Below are positions 53,095-64,000 of a DNA stretch of 64,000 nucleotides, piece by piece. How positions within the stretch are numbered: position 1 is the first letter of the stretch; every line of letters starts with the position of its first letter. The notes under the pieces are model-generated. The model was not told the DNA's origin. It saw only the letters and a list, made by a program, of their open reading frames with translations, and ran no database searches. The DNA comes from Megascapheus bottae. Lineage: Eukaryota > Chordata > Mammalia > Rodentia > Geomyidae. The stretch is taken from positions 19,477,927 to 19,541,926 of the forward strand of contig JANJXV010000024.1 of the NCBI GenBank assembly GCA_024803745.1, in the 5' to 3' direction. The position numbers and the translations under genes were made by a program.

Positions 53095-53358
53095 CACTTT
53101 TCAAGTTAAGGCAAAATATGGAGATGGGGAACATATGTATATGTTTAATAGTCCTTAAAAATTCAAGGTATAGGCTAAAAGATCTGAGAGTAATGATATA
53201 GTCTCAGAGTTAGTGTAGAGGAATGTAACATGGGTGTAGATATAATATGCTTGGGAGTGTGCTGAAAAACGTACATGGGCATCATGTACTCCTTCTGCTT
53301 TCATATAGGTTTGAATTTTTTATTCCATGGCTATAAAGTTTTCTTAAAATTGAAATCA

Positions 53359-53462
53359 CAGAGCCAGGTATGGCAGCACATGCCCGACCCAGAAGGCTGA
53401 GTCAGATGGGTCACTTAAGGTCTACTCCATCCTGGGAAACACAACAAGACCACATCTCAAAA
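53359..53462 (+). mobile_element. Old B1-like SINE
   Basis: Sense: gccaggtatggcagcacatg to caagaccacatctcaaaa, a 7SL-type monomer without Geo. Confidence 0.7.
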
Positions 53463-53592
53463 TAGATGGAGAGATGGATGGATGAATGCATGGCTAGACG
53501 CAGACTAGTAGATTTTCAAAACAATACCTAACCTCTTAAAATGTAACAAAATTCTGCCTACAAATCAAAATAACTGCGCTCAGTGGTCTCAC

Positions 53593-53770
53593 CTGTTTGA
53601 ACTTGGAACCTGGATTCTGGCACGAGGAAGGAAGGTCTCACAGACAGGATTAAAGGAGTTTGGTCTCGGACAAGTTTACTATTGATGAGCACATTAATGA
53701 CTGATATTGCCGTGTAAACAAAAGGGCCAGATGTTACCAGAAATGTGAAGTCAGGGAACAGTTCATACAC
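53593..53770 (-). CDS. Kiaa1549: Kiaa1549 exon 4
   Basis: 178 nt, acceptor CCTAG/GTGTAT, donor AACAG/GTGAGA. 59 residues: VYELFPDFTFLVTSGPFVYT, AISVINVLINSKLVRDQTPL, ILSVRPSFLVPESRFQVQT. Extracellular, very conserved with human. Confidence 0.96.
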
Positions 53771-54204
53771 CTAGGGAAAGAAGAATATTAAAGATAATTC
53801 GAACTCCAAGGAAGTTGTATTAAATAGAAAACCAATAAATAGGTAAAATAAAGTATCATCAGTACCATAACTAAAAGAGTAAATGTCATGCAATTAAGAT
53901 TTAATTTTATCTATTCCTTTTATATTCTTCTAATCTCAAAAACCACAAAGGAGCAAGGAGAAAACTGACTGAGTTATGGAAAAATTATTATGTTTGCTAT
54001 ACTTAAACTACACAGAAAAGAGAACTCATTCTATTGGTTATCACTGTCCAAAATAAGCAGAATGGTAGCCCACCTATACAACTGTAAGAATTCTAGTAGA
54101 TATGTTAAGAATGTAGACGGGTAAAATTAAACTTGAAGTATTTCATTTGAACTATTTAATATATTTGAAATGCCATTTCAACATGTAGTCAGCACAAAAA
54201 AAAA
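53771..54204. other. Intron 3, AT-rich, nothing recognised
   Basis: No supported element. Confidence 0.5.
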
Positions 54205-54431
54205 AATACTAGTAACTGAGCACTGGTGGCTCACTCCTGTAAGCTTGTTTACTCAGGAGGCTGAGATCTAAGGATTCCGGTTCTAAGCTAGCCAGGTAAC
54301 CAAATGTGAGATCTGATTGGTTATCTCCAAATGACCGATAAGAAGCCAGAAGTGAAGGTGCGGCCAAAGTAATAGAACTCCAACCTTGAGTAAAAAAGCC
54401 AAGTGAGAAAGCTAGTCCAAGCCCAAGTACC
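54205..54431 (+). mobile_element. B1-head/Geo SINE, diverged
   Basis: Sense. The tail merges with the CA run. Confidence 0.8.

Positions 54432-54478
<47 letters not shown>
54432..54478. repeat. (CA)n microsatellite
   Basis: About 23 CA units. Confidence 0.95.
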
Positions 54479-54481
<3 letters not shown>

Positions 54482-54530
54482 TACCTATCATGCACAAAGC
54501 CTAGAAGTCTACCCCCAGCACTGCAAAAAC
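54479..54530 (+). mobile_element. ID-like fragment
   Basis: Sense: gcttacctatcatgcacaaa, then ccccagcactgcaaaaac. Confidence 0.6.
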
Positions 54531-55058
54531 AAACACTTCTTTGTGTGACATTCCTTTTCTCTCTGGTTTTTGAAAGGTGCTGTGTCAACCTCAGTGTCCC
54601 GAGCCCCACTGCACAGGGCCCACAGCTGTGGTGGCACATGGCCCCAGTGGAGAAAGCCTCGTTCCCACACTCCTCTGGAGTTCAACTTAATACTGCGGTC
54701 CAATAGACACAATGCAGAATTCATTCCATTTCCATCTCACTGGTGTACAGAAACACATGTGGACTCAAGCCTCTCGTGGAAATCAAGGGAAACAAAATGA
54801 TGAAGGACCTCACCTTAAACTATCTTCTCTGGATTGAGAGTTTTTTATTCCAGCTCTGCCAACACATTTCACCCACCTCCCCAGTAGACAAACCCAGAGC
54901 CTGTCTGAGATCAGGAAAGTCTCCTCTGATGGAATGTGTGATGGACATGGAGAGGATGAGATATGAACCAGGGAGGCACAATACAGAGGAATGAGAGCAT
55001 CTGGACAGCTGTGGCCACATGACACCACACGTGAGATCGCCGAGCCTCAGGCACTTAC
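54531..55058. other. Intron 3, nothing recognised
   Basis: No supported element. Confidence 0.5.
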
Positions 55059-55147
55059 CTTCAGCTCCACGGCCCGGCTGAAGTGGATTCTCAACACTTC
55101 CTTAATGGACATGATGATGTACTCCTGCACGGCTCTCCGGGCCAGCA
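55059..55147 (-). CDS. Kiaa1549: Kiaa1549 exon 3
   Basis: 89 nt, acceptor TTTAG/TGCTGG, donor CTGAAG/GTAAGT. It encodes VLARRAVQEYIIMSIKEVLR and IHFSRAVELK, an amphipathic helix-like start of the conserved membrane-proximal ectodomain. Confidence 0.96.
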
Positions 55148-55617
55148 CTAAAAATGAAATCCAACCACCAAATACGTTTTAGTGCCAATTCAAAGAAGAA
55201 TGGTATCCTGCTTCTGGACCACAGGGCAATGCCACAGTGTGTTCATGTCAAAACTGTTTTGCTACACGAGATCCACATTAACCACAGCAGAAGGGCCCAA
55301 GCTGGCCAATACTAGAAGGAACCACTGTGGGGACTTGAAGATGCCAGGTAAGCAGAGGCAGCCTGAGCGCAAAGTCTCCGCCCCCGGTGGATCAGATCAG
55401 GAAGCTGCTGCTGTGACCCAGCCAGGAGACAGCTCCCAGTCCCCATTTTCCTCTTTGCTTTCCCATGTCCAGCTGTGTACAACCTCCCCAGACCCCCAAG
55501 AAGAGGAGATACCTCCAGACCACACTCCCACCTCAATAAATGCCCATGTCCTGTGCCTCCCTCCAAATCCATCATGGACCAACAGCAGCTCCAACAGAGC
55601 TCCACAGAAAGAATGAC
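55148..55617. other. Intron 2, nothing recognised
   Basis: Overlapping open frames on both strands show no homology. Confidence 0.5.
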
Positions 55618-55680
55618 AGGGGTATGGTCAAGTGGAAGAGTGCCTAAGTTCAAGTCCCCCACTACCACATGCACACAAAT
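55618..55680 (+). mobile_element. Geo-type fragment
   Basis: Sense: ggggtatggtcaagtggaag to gttcaagtcccccactacc. Confidence 0.6.
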
Positions 55681-55741
55681 CTCTTCCAACCCCTCTCTGC
55701 ACTTGCTTACTGACAGATAACTACTAAAAACACAAACAGAG

Positions 55742-55955
55742 CTGTGAGCCAGTGGCTCACACCTGTAATCTTAGCTATTTAGAAAGCTGAGAGCTGGTTC
55801 AAAACTAGCCTGGGCAAGGAACTCCAGGAGACTCTTATCTCTAATTGACCACCAAACCACCAGAAGTAGAGCTCTGGTGCCAGTGGTAGAGTGCTAGCCT
55901 TGAATAAAAAAGCTCAGGGACAGAGCCTAGGCCTGGAATTGAAGCCCCATGACCA
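55742..55955 (+). mobile_element. B1-head/Geo SINE
   Basis: Sense, full length. The tail became a GA-rich stretch. Confidence 0.85.
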
Positions 55956-56007
55956 GAGAGGAGAGAGGAAAGAGAAGAGAGGAGAGAGGAAAGAAGAGAA
56001 AGGAAGA
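55955..56007. repeat. (GAGAG/GAAAG)n purine tract
   Basis: About 50 bp of purines between two SINEs. Confidence 0.85.
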
Positions 56008-56203
56008 GCTGGGAGCATGGCCTAGTGGTAGAGTGCTTGCCTAGCATGCACAAAGCCCTGGGTTCAATTCCTCAGTACCACATACATAGCAAAAACCAGA
56101 AATGGTGCTGTGGCTCAAGTGGTAGAGCTCTAGCCTTGAGAAAGCCCAAGGACAGTGCTTAGACTCTGTGCTTAGTTCAAGCCCCAGGACTGGCAAAAAA
56201 AAG
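56008..56203 (+). mobile_element. IDL-Geo SINE
   Basis: Sense, full length. Confidence 0.92.
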
Positions 56204-56288
56204 AGAGAGAGACATTTGTCATATTCAGTAAAAACCTTGGGCTCTCCTAGCAGAGATTTACAATAGAACAAAATCTAGAGATATTAGG

Positions 56289-56640
56289 ACAAATAGTACC
56301 ACACTAAATGCAAGGACCTCCAGGATAAGGAAACAAAAGCCATATAATGAGTGATTGTTGTCCTTACTGTACTATGTTATCTCTCATCTCTTTTGCCATC
56401 CCTTGGTTATCTCATATTGTTACAATTTTTCACCTTTTTATCTGATATATTTTATATGTGCTTAATTGGTTATTTGAAATTGGATAGGGAATGGGGGAAA
56501 TCAAGATAAGTGGGAGGGAAATGGGGACCATGTCATGAGAAAGGGTATCAATGTTTGTGAAGTTATACACCTTCTATCTGGTGAATAGAATGTAACCCTT
56601 CTATTAATCACAAGAAAAATTATTTAATAAAAGAGAGAGG
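56289..56640 (+). mobile_element. Unclassified retroelement, longest sense copy
   Basis: Shares ordered blocks with the TSD-flanked copy at 10375: gtactatgttatctctcatc, a G-rich block (gggagggaaatggggaccat), ccttctatctggtgaataga, then an A-rich end with aataaaa. The 5' border is uncertain. Confidence 0.72.
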
Positions 56641-56838
56641 GGGGAGAAGAAATCACATATCCTAGAGACAAAATAATATATAAAAGTTAAAAAAATCAAG
56701 TGAGTAAGAAATTATAAGGGCTGTACTAATTGAGCTGCCCCAGCTCTCTACTTGAACTAAATAAGAATGTTTCATTTCCATCTTGTCATCTATGTAAACA
56801 TTCAAACCCTACAAAATTTTTCAATGGCTCATTAAAAA

Positions 56839-57018
56839 CTTTTTTTTGCCAGTCCTTGGGTTTGAACTCAGGGCCTGAGCATTGTCTTTGGGCTTTCTCA
56901 AGGCTGGCACTCTACCACTTGAGCCACTATACCACTTCCAGCTTTTTCTATACATGTAATATAGAGGAATTGTGCATGCTAAGCAAGCACTCTACCACTA
57001 AGCCAAACTCCTGGCCCC
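56839..57018 (-). mobile_element. IDL-Geo SINE
   Basis: Antisense, the linker/head junction partly deleted. Confidence 0.87.
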
Positions 57019-57107
57019 TCGTTAACAAACTTATATTTGTTGTTACTGCAACTACAAACTAACATACAATATTTTGTATATACTTAGATATGAGGTTCAG
57101 ACCAAAT

Positions 57108-57335
57108 TTTTTTTCAGTTGCAGGGCTTGAACTCAGGGCCCGGGCACTGTTTCTAAGCCTTTTCACTCAAGGCTAGCACTCTACCACTTAGAGCCACAGC
57201 TCCCTTTCTGGTTTTCTCATGGTTAATTGAAGATGAGTCTCATGAACTTTCTTACTCAACCTAGCTTCAAACCATGATCCTCATATCAGAATCCTGAGTA
57301 GCTAGGATTATAGGCATGAGCCATCAGTTCTCAGC
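57108..57335 (-). mobile_element. B1-head/Geo SINE
   Basis: Antisense, near full length, 311 bp from the exon 2 donor. Confidence 0.87.
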
Positions 57336-57351
57336 AAGACTAAACATTTTA

Positions 57352-57373
57352 TATGCATGCATGCATGCATGCC
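57352..57373. repeat. (ATGC)n tetranucleotide repeat
   Basis: Five self-complementary ATGC units; another atgcatgcaaat follows at 57393. Confidence 0.9.
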
Positions 57374-57645
57374 TATCTTCATGATAAGATAATGCATGCA
57401 AATCTTTCCAATAAGGCAATGCAGCAGGTGTCACACTCATCTTTATTTAACAGTACAGGAGACAGAGGAATAGGCTAGGTAACTGGAGAGTTAAAGGGAG
57501 GCAGATAGAGGAAGAGGATCACTATAGGAGGTTCTGTAAGACCACTGCCTGTACTCCTAGCTACAATGGTCTGCCCCAGATGGCCCACACTCGAGCATCT
57601 TAGCAAGACCTCCTACCCCATAGAGGTGATGAGATGCAGTCTTAC

Positions 57646-60309
57646 CAGTCGTGATCAAGTAAGCGTCTGGAACTGTAATATCACACACATATGGTGGCTT
57701 GGTGGTGACCAGAGCTGGAATCCCAACTGTTGCTTCAGGAATGGAGGTGGTCCTGGGACCGAGGGATGGCAGAGGAGAGTCTGCACTGCTCCCCTCAGGG
57801 TTGTCGTTTACAAGATCACTGTTGGGACCAGTGTCCACTGCATCGCCTGTGACAGCAGTGGAACTGGGCGTGCTGGGTGCAGGGGAGGGATCTGGTGATA
57901 AATCTGCGGGTGTGGAGGACGGACGCACAGGGACTGGCTCTGTGGACAGAGGGGAGGGCCTCGCCTCAGAAACCAATGAGGAAACAGATGACAGGGACAC
58001 ATGGGGCAACAATTCCGTACTGCTGGGAATGACTTTGGAGAAAGGCAGGGAGACAGATGTGTGCACATCTGTTGCGTGGATATGGCTGTTGGAAGGTGTC
58101 AGAGTTGGCGATAGAAAAGACTCCATTAAGATGGGCGTCCAATGGGAAGAAGGAGGCATGGGTGAGAAGTGAGCCTTGGCAGAAGACATGTCAAGGACAG
58201 GCTCAGAACTGGCGGGCACCAGTGTGATGAGTTCAGATTTGTGGGAAAACTCAGAAGTGGAGGTAGTTTCAGTAAAAGCTGAGGTAAAATGAGCATCTGA
58301 ATCCATTGGCGAATTGGCCGATGCTTTGGTGAACTTGAGAGAGTCCATGGGGGAGCTTGCGAGTGACGGTGACCTGGCAGAGAGGCTCCATAGAGAAGGG
58401 ACTGTGTCGAAGGCCAGCTCTGAACTTGGCCAGGGCTGAGAAGACTCTGGGGTTGAGGAATTCGGAACAGAAAGTCGAGATGATTGGGAGTTGACAGATT
58501 CAGACAATGTACGGGTCTCAACCAGGGTGAGGAAGGGCTGCGACATGAAGGTGGACACATCACTGGACATCCCAGAGGGAGAAGAAAGACCCTCGGCAGG
58601 CGAAGGGCCTGGGCTGCTGACCCCCAGGGGTGGGGTTGAATAAAAGCCTGATCTGTATTCAAAAACACTGGTAGATTCTTGGTCAGACACACGTTCAGAC
58701 CCTACTAAGCCAATCAAACTATAAGGTGTCAGCGAGGTGGGATCTCGACCAGCATTTGATGGCGTGGTGTTTTGGTTGGATGTGACAGAGAAAAACAAGT
58801 CAAGGGAAATACTCGGGACTACTGAGGGAAACACAGCTGTCATGCTGATTGGCATCTCCTGGGCCTGGGTGATGGAAGAGTCCAAAGCAGGATGAGGAGA
58901 CACAGGTGGGGAGAGGCGGTCATAGAAAGGGAGCCCCTGGGTGCTGGTAACACTACCCACATCCACGCTAGTGAGCATGTCAGGGCTTGATTTTAAGATC
59001 TCTATAAACCTGGAAGAAAGGGAAAGAACAGGTCTGGAGGGGAAAAGCGTATTAAGTTGTTGAGGACCTTCTTCAAATGTGGAGGGTTCTGTGCCCACAC
59101 TGCTCCACGGAGAGTGGCTTCTGTTCACCGTGGCCGTGGTCAACGTCTCAGGCTCACTCCCGGACCCCAGGTCTTTCTCCATAAGTCTCGTTGCCACAAC
59201 AGGCTGAGGTGACATCTCCACACAAGACGTGCACCTAGGGTGTGGCCCGACAGAGGCCATGGGGCTCAAGACACATGTGTCATCCACACAAGGGGAGACC
59301 ACAGAACTGGCAGGCAGTTCAGATGCTTCACCAGCATTGTTCAAAAGAAAGGGCTTGTAGGACACCGCTACTGATTGGCTGGCAGAGGATACAAGGACCA
59401 GAGAGTCTGAAAATACAGCAAAAGGCATGCTGCTAGAGGCAGGAGCTGTATGCGACACAGTTACAGTGGGGTACACTCTTGGAAGGGTGTTTTCTTCTAG
59501 ATGCTGACTCCAAGCAGAGGTCTCATCAGGGTACCGATCTGTGCCTGTGGCCCGGACATCTTCTAGAGGCAGTGAGACCTCTCCCAAGAAGACAGATGGC
59601 CGTTGAGTCACGCCATCACCTAACGGCTGAGGCATGGAAGACAGGGAGCTAAAAGGGAGAGTTTCTGCCTCCTCCATTTCTAAAGCTGAAAATTCTGGCA
59701 AAGTCCTACTTGATAACTGGCTGTGAATTTCGGTAGTAGGATAAAGCACCACATTCCTACTAGGAGTTGGCATGAAGCCTTCAGAGGTGGGAAAAGCTGA
59801 CCCGAAAGTGCTGAAGTGACTGGAGGACTCAGCAGATGCCACTGATGGCTGCTGTGTGTTTTGCCGGGCTGAAGTCACTTCATCCAGCAAAGAAATCGTG
59901 GGGATGGATGGCGTGAGCAGGGACTCAGGTGTTTCCCGGGGTGGCTCGGGAGGGCTGATGGTGATATCCTGTGCTGGAAAAAACATGGGTGAAGTGGTCC
60001 AGGGAACCTCTGGCAGACAGTTGTCCATCTCCTCATCATCCATGGCTAGCTCGTTACTTGAAACTGAGCCATAACTCGCCACAAAGTTGCTGTGATCTGC
60101 TACACTTGGGGTCTGGGGACCATAGTTTAAAAAAGCGGTGTCAAACCCAACAGCAGATGAGGAGGAGGGAATGAGGAGAGACCAGCTTGCCTGGGACCCT
60201 GGAGCAGTGTCTGTTAAGGCCAAAGGCGCTGAGCTGCGCACAACAGTCGTCTCCAGCAGGGGCTCCACCGAGTGTGAAGAAAGGTTGTGCCGTTCCAGGT
60301 AGAGTTCAT
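57646..60309 (-). CDS. Kiaa1549: Kiaa1549 exon 2 (very large ectodomain exon)
   Basis: 2664 nt, acceptor CCTAG/ATGAAC, donor GACTG/GTAAGA. It carries two bases of a split codon, 887 whole codons and one base of a Val codon. It starts near ELYLERHNLSSHSVEPLLET and ends PPYVCDITVPDAYLITT. The composition is dominated by Ser, Thr and Pro, with few Cys, which suits a long O-glycosylated mucin-like stalk. N-sequons such as NLS and NRS are present. The open frame continues 79 nt upstream with an in-frame ATG, but that part is intron by the splice site. No stop or frameshift is seen. The sequence diverges faster between species than the tail exons. Confidence 0.96.
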
Positions 60310-60717
60310 CTAGGAAGAACATCAAAGTGGGATTAGCCAGGATGCATGAAGTCACACAGCAGGGAGACACACCACACCCATTCCACACACCAGTTCATGA
60401 GAGAGCCAGCCCCACGAGTCACAGCTAGAAGTTCAGCAGCAAGCTGGAAACCAGATAGACACTGCTAGAATCACAGACAAGACAGTATCTATAAATATTC
60501 ATAAACCTGAGCAGTACCTTTACTTAAGCATGCATACATGTCAACACATTTACATACTTTTTTTTTGGTCTTATACTTTCTAACAACACACAGTTAGGAG
60601 ACAGGAAATGCAAGGGGCTTTACAAGGTCATCTAGCCCAGTCTCTCTCACTCACTGAACGCATAAGGAATGGGAGGTTAGAAAAGGTGAATAAATTACCT
60701 ACACGAGTACCCACTCA
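60310..60717. other. Intron 1 (partial), nothing recognised near exon 2
   Basis: No supported element. Confidence 0.5.
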
Positions 60718-60812
60718 AGGCAGGGAGTTTGGTCTCGTGGTAGAGCACTTGTCTAGCATGCACGAAGCTCTTTATTCGATTCCTCACTACCACATGCACA
60801 GAAAAAGCCAAA
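60718..60812 (+). mobile_element. IDL head of a SINE
   Basis: Sense ID-like head (gggagtttggtctcgtggta) up to cacagaaaaagcc, where the next SINE begins. Confidence 0.82.
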
Positions 60813-60999
60813 AAGCAGCTGAGATCTGAGGATCACGGTTCAAAGCCAGCCCACGCACTAAAGTCCATGAGACTCTAATCTTCAATTAACTACCCAAAAA
60901 CCAGAAGTGGCTCTGTGGCTCAAAGGGGTAGGGTGGCTGCCTTGAGCTGAAAAACTCAGGGACAATGCCAGGCCCAGAGTTCAAGTCCCACAACTGACC

Positions 61000-61025
<26 letters not shown>
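60813..61025 (+). mobile_element. B1-head/Geo SINE, 5' truncated
   Basis: Sense, with a long A tail (about 28). Joined directly to the preceding IDL head. Confidence 0.87.
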
Positions 61026-61030
<5 letters not shown>

Positions 61031-61742
61031 CATTAAGTAACAGCATAGACAGAATGTGACTGCCCAACATCTACTAGATAAACATTTTTTAGAAACTAAA
61101 GTAATAAAGACAATATTTAAAGAGACAGCGTAAAGAATCTTCCAAAATTAATAAGCGACATAAATCCTACATTGCAGAAAGATCATGGAATTTCAACTCA
61201 CATCTATAAACAGGAGACCACAGAACAACAAAAACAAAGACAAACTATAAAGTAGCAGAGCTGGTAAATAATGGCAATACACAGCAGATAACTATTTTGC
61301 AGAACTAGAAGCCCAATAACAATGGAACAAGAAAGAGAAAACATTTGACATCCTGGATTTGAATAATCAAGAAAATGCACAAAATAATATTTTCAGATAA
61401 AAGTGTTAATACCAACCAAAGACAGTCAAAAGATACAAAAATATCCTTGAGGAAAAAGAATAATTATTTCAGAAGAAATAGAAAATAAGTGATAAACACA
61501 TTGTAAGCCCACTGATAATATAAATAATAATACAAATCAGTTACATATATCTGTAATCTGAGTTTACAAAGACATATACTATAGAGTTAAAATAGTGCAA
61601 GTATATAGAAGACCAAACAAAGACAGCAGAAATAACTGGGATCCACTAGTCAGGATGAAAGTGGAGTTAGTGAACAGAATTTGTCTTGACACAAATGTAA
61701 AGACTACAATAAAGACACTACAATTTGTAAGAATATTTAGTC
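61026..61742. other. Intron 1, A-rich, nothing recognised
   Basis: About 700 bp, low G+C, no supported element. Confidence 0.5.
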
Positions 61743-61940
61743 TTGGGGCTGGGAGTTTGACCTAGAGGTAGAGTCCTTGCCTAGCATGCATAAAGACTGG
61801 TATTCGATTCCTCTGTGCCACATACAAAGAAAAAGCTGGAAATGGTGCTGTGGCTCACATGGTAGAGCGCTAACCCTGAAGAAAGCCCAAGGATAGTGCT
61901 CAGGCCCTGAGTTCCAGCCCTAAGACTGGCAAAAGAGAGG
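61743..61940 (+). mobile_element. IDL-Geo SINE
   Basis: Sense, full length. The tail became a GA-rich stretch at 61935-61980. Confidence 0.9.
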
Positions 61941-61984
61941 GGGGGAGGGAGAGAGGGAGAGGGAGAGACAGAGCGAGGAATGAG

Positions 61985-62168
61985 CTGGTAGCTCATGCTT
62001 ATAATCCTAGCTCCTCCAGAGACTGAGATCTGAGGGTTGTAGTTCAAAGCCAGCATGGGAAGAAATGTTCTCAAGACTCCATCTACAATTAACCAGTAAA
62101 ATGCCAGTCTGAAGGTTTAGCTCAATTGCACTAGCCATGAGCAGAAAAACCAAGCTAAATCCCAAGAT
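61985..62168 (+). mobile_element. B1-head/Geo SINE, diverged
   Basis: Sense, Geo part degraded. Confidence 0.74.
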
Positions 62169-63289
62169 AGCCGAAAAGTCATATGTTTAAGTAGTAATAA
62201 AACCATGCTTCTGTCAACTGGGTTAAACAAGTTGAGAATGTCCCTAGGGATAAATCATGTCACATGTTTGTTTGAAAACTCTGCTGTGATATAATTTGTT
62301 TTGAAATATAAGAGCCGTACGGGGAGCAAGATCCCATTTTAAATGAATGCAAAAGGCATCGGCGAGTGAACCAGAAGATAGCAAGAGATGAACCGCATCT
62401 AGTAGCAAGGCTTAGTGGCTAATTTATAAACCAAAGGATCAGACGCAAATTACAATTAAGTCAACCTTGCTTTAAGAGGACAAAGAATGGGGACAGCAAA
62501 GGGGGTCAAAAGAACAAAATAAAAAAGTCTTCTTGATTGGGGGAAAAATACACAGGTACAAAAACTTCCTATTGGGAAATATAAGATGTGCCAAGCTGAG
62601 ATACTTTTATTCTTTCTGCCAAACCCTAGGGGAGAAACAGGCACTCCCAAGAGACAGCAGCTGCCATGCCACAGGGAATTACTTCTGTAGTTAATTCCGG
62701 AAGAGGTTAGAAAACCCAGGTGAGACTCTCTGTACATAAAAGGCACCAGGGACTCTCATTTCAAGCCCTGGAGATCAATTTCCTAGCTCTAAAGCTTTGG
62801 ATCACAAAAGCATGAAAGGTTTTCTCTGACGACACAGAGAAGGGACAGGGGCTGGGCCCAGACCCATGAAGCTCCGTGGCATGCCAGCAAGTGACTCAAC
62901 AAATGCAGGTGTCACCCAGCGGTTCTGTGGGGAGCCCCCCCCCCCGCAATGCAAGAAGCTTGTCAAGATGCCTTCTCTCCCAAAGCCCAATAAATGCTTA
63001 TTGGATGTACACCATAAATGTGTCCACGTGCCCTGGTCACCATCAGGCTGGTTCATTGCCCAGGCTCACATAAGCAAGATAATGAAGGTAACTGCTCTCT
63101 CCCACTGGAACCGTTGCTTGTCTGCAATAGTCACAGAATCAGGGACCTTTCAAGCTATGTGGACCCCTTGAGAGCAGCCAAACACGTTCTTGTACAAATA
63201 AGTCCCTAACAGTTTAAGGGCTAGCACAAGATGGCACACAGAGCAAGGAGGCTCTTCCATTCACACCATATCGTCCTAAAAGTGTTAGT
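62169..63289. other. Intron 1, SINE-free, nothing recognised
   Basis: About 1.1 kb of unique-looking sequence with a C-run at 62937-62945. Confidence 0.5.
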
Positions 63290-63550
63290 GAAAGCCAGGC
63301 GCCCATGGCTCACACCTATAATCTTAATTAGCCAGTGGAGGCTGAGATCCAAGGATTATAGTTCAAAGCCTGTCCAGATTAAAAAAATCTGTGAGACTCT
63401 TATCTCCAATTAACCACCAAAAAGCCAGAGAGTTATGGCTCAAATGATAGAAAACAAAGGCCTTAAGCAAACAAGCTGAAGGAGAGTGCCCAGGACCTGA
63501 GTTCAAGCCCTAATGCCAGCACTAACAATAATAATAATTATAATAATAAT
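63290..63550 (+). mobile_element. B1-head/Geo SINE with (AAT)n tail
   Basis: Sense, full length. The tail is a run of aataataat. Confidence 0.87.
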
Positions 63551-63644
63551 GTCAGCAAAGAAAGTAAATTGGAAAAAAGCCAATTTATATTATAATTGAA
63601 TTGAAAGCATGTGCTAAATTTAGTTACTGAGACACACAAAGGCA

Positions 63645-63646
<2 letters not shown>

Positions 63647-63696
<50 letters not shown>
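63647..63696. repeat. (GT)n microsatellite
   Basis: About 25 GT units at the 3' end of the following antisense SINE. Confidence 0.96.
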
Positions 63697-63699
<3 letters not shown>

Positions 63700-63915
63700 G
63701 GTCTTATGACTTGAACTCAGGGCCTAGGCACTATCCCTGAGCTTTTGCTCAAGGCTAGCACTCTATCACCTGAGCCACAATTCCACTTCCGGCTTTTTGA
63801 TGGTTAACTGGAGATTTTTAAAAAGTCTTGTGGACTGGGCTGGCTTCCAACTGCAGTCCTCAGATCTCAGCCTCGTGAACAGCTAAGATTACAGGTGTGA
63901 GCCACCAGCACCTGG
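63697..63915 (-). mobile_element. B1-head/Geo SINE
   Basis: Antisense, full length, ending gtgagccaccagcacctggt. Confidence 0.88.
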
Positions 63916-64000
63916 TAGGGCATGTGTTTTTGAAGGTGAGGTGGCCAGCTCCTGGCTGCAGGCCTGGGTGGAAAGAAGACAGCATGTCCCTGGAAGGTGG

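Larger units (their letters stand above)
1..60309 (-). other. Kiaa1549: Kiaa1549 gene, exons 2-20 (exon 1 outside window)
   Basis: Nineteen exons on the minus strand form one uninterrupted reading frame of 5633 coding bases, ending in TGA at 1456-1458. That is 1876 complete codons, against about 1950 residues for human KIAA1549 from memory, so exon 1 should supply only the N-terminus. The protein is a type I-like membrane protein with a mucin-like ectodomain, one transmembrane helix and a long cytoplasmic tail. In people the gene is known as the 5' partner of the KIAA1549-BRAF fusion in pilocytic astrocytoma and as a retinitis pigmentosa gene linked to photoreceptors. Its molecular function is not established. 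The paralogue KIAA1549L is less likely because the tail peptides match what I recall of KIAA1549. Confidence 0.95.

Noticed and set aside
57557..60388. A single 943-codon gene starting at the ATG near 60388
   Set aside because: The first part of that frame lies upstream of a good acceptor (TTCTTCCTAG at 60310-60319), and the last part passes the GTAAGA donor. It is exon 2 of Kiaa1549 with intron on both sides.

Overview
This window is mammalian nuclear DNA, most likely from a geomyoid rodent (kangaroo rat, pocket mouse or pocket gopher). Two things point there. The minus strand carries a vertebrate gene of many exons. The introns are filled with a two-part SINE: an ID-like, tRNA-Ala-derived left half joined to a right half that matches the published description of the 'Geo' monomer of IDL-Geo, reported only from Geomyoidea. 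The lineage rests on my memory of that description; the species is not resolved.

One protein-coding gene spans almost the whole window on the minus strand: Kiaa1549 (UPF0606 family, DUF3827), a large single-pass membrane protein. Exons 2 to 20 are present and exon 1 lies beyond the right edge. Read right to left, the very large exon 2 (57646-60309) encodes a Ser/Thr/Pro-rich ectodomain. Exons 3-9 (55147 down to 40777) encode the conserved membrane-proximal ectodomain with several N-glycosylation sequons. Exon 10 (37850-38034) encodes the transmembrane helix, and exons 11-20 (26296 down to 1456) encode the cytoplasmic tail. All 19 exons have AG/GT borders, their phases join without a break, and together they give 5633 coding bases (1876 whole codons plus stop). 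The gene therefore looks intact. Positions 1-1455 are read as the proximal 3' UTR.

The other gene-like object is a plus-strand processed ZCCHC9 pseudogene (12067-13010) in intron 15, with a poly(A) tail and target-site duplication. It has an early stop and frameshift, and two later deletions that cancel each other in frame.

The remaining sequence is intron. It holds about 90 SINE copies or fragments in both orientations, several nested, and a small TSD-flanked family that ends in AATAAA and poly(A). There are also old LINE-1 remnants, one plain ID element, many microsatellites and a few mini-tandem repeats. A GC-rich, CpG-rich block covers exons 14-15. I found no RNA genes, CRISPR arrays, operons or viral genes, and no convincing undescribed system. 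The most unusual items are the pseudogene, the SINE architecture, the unclassified retroelement and the internal CpG-rich block. All exon borders were read by eye. Repeat borders are approximate except where a target-site duplication is stated.
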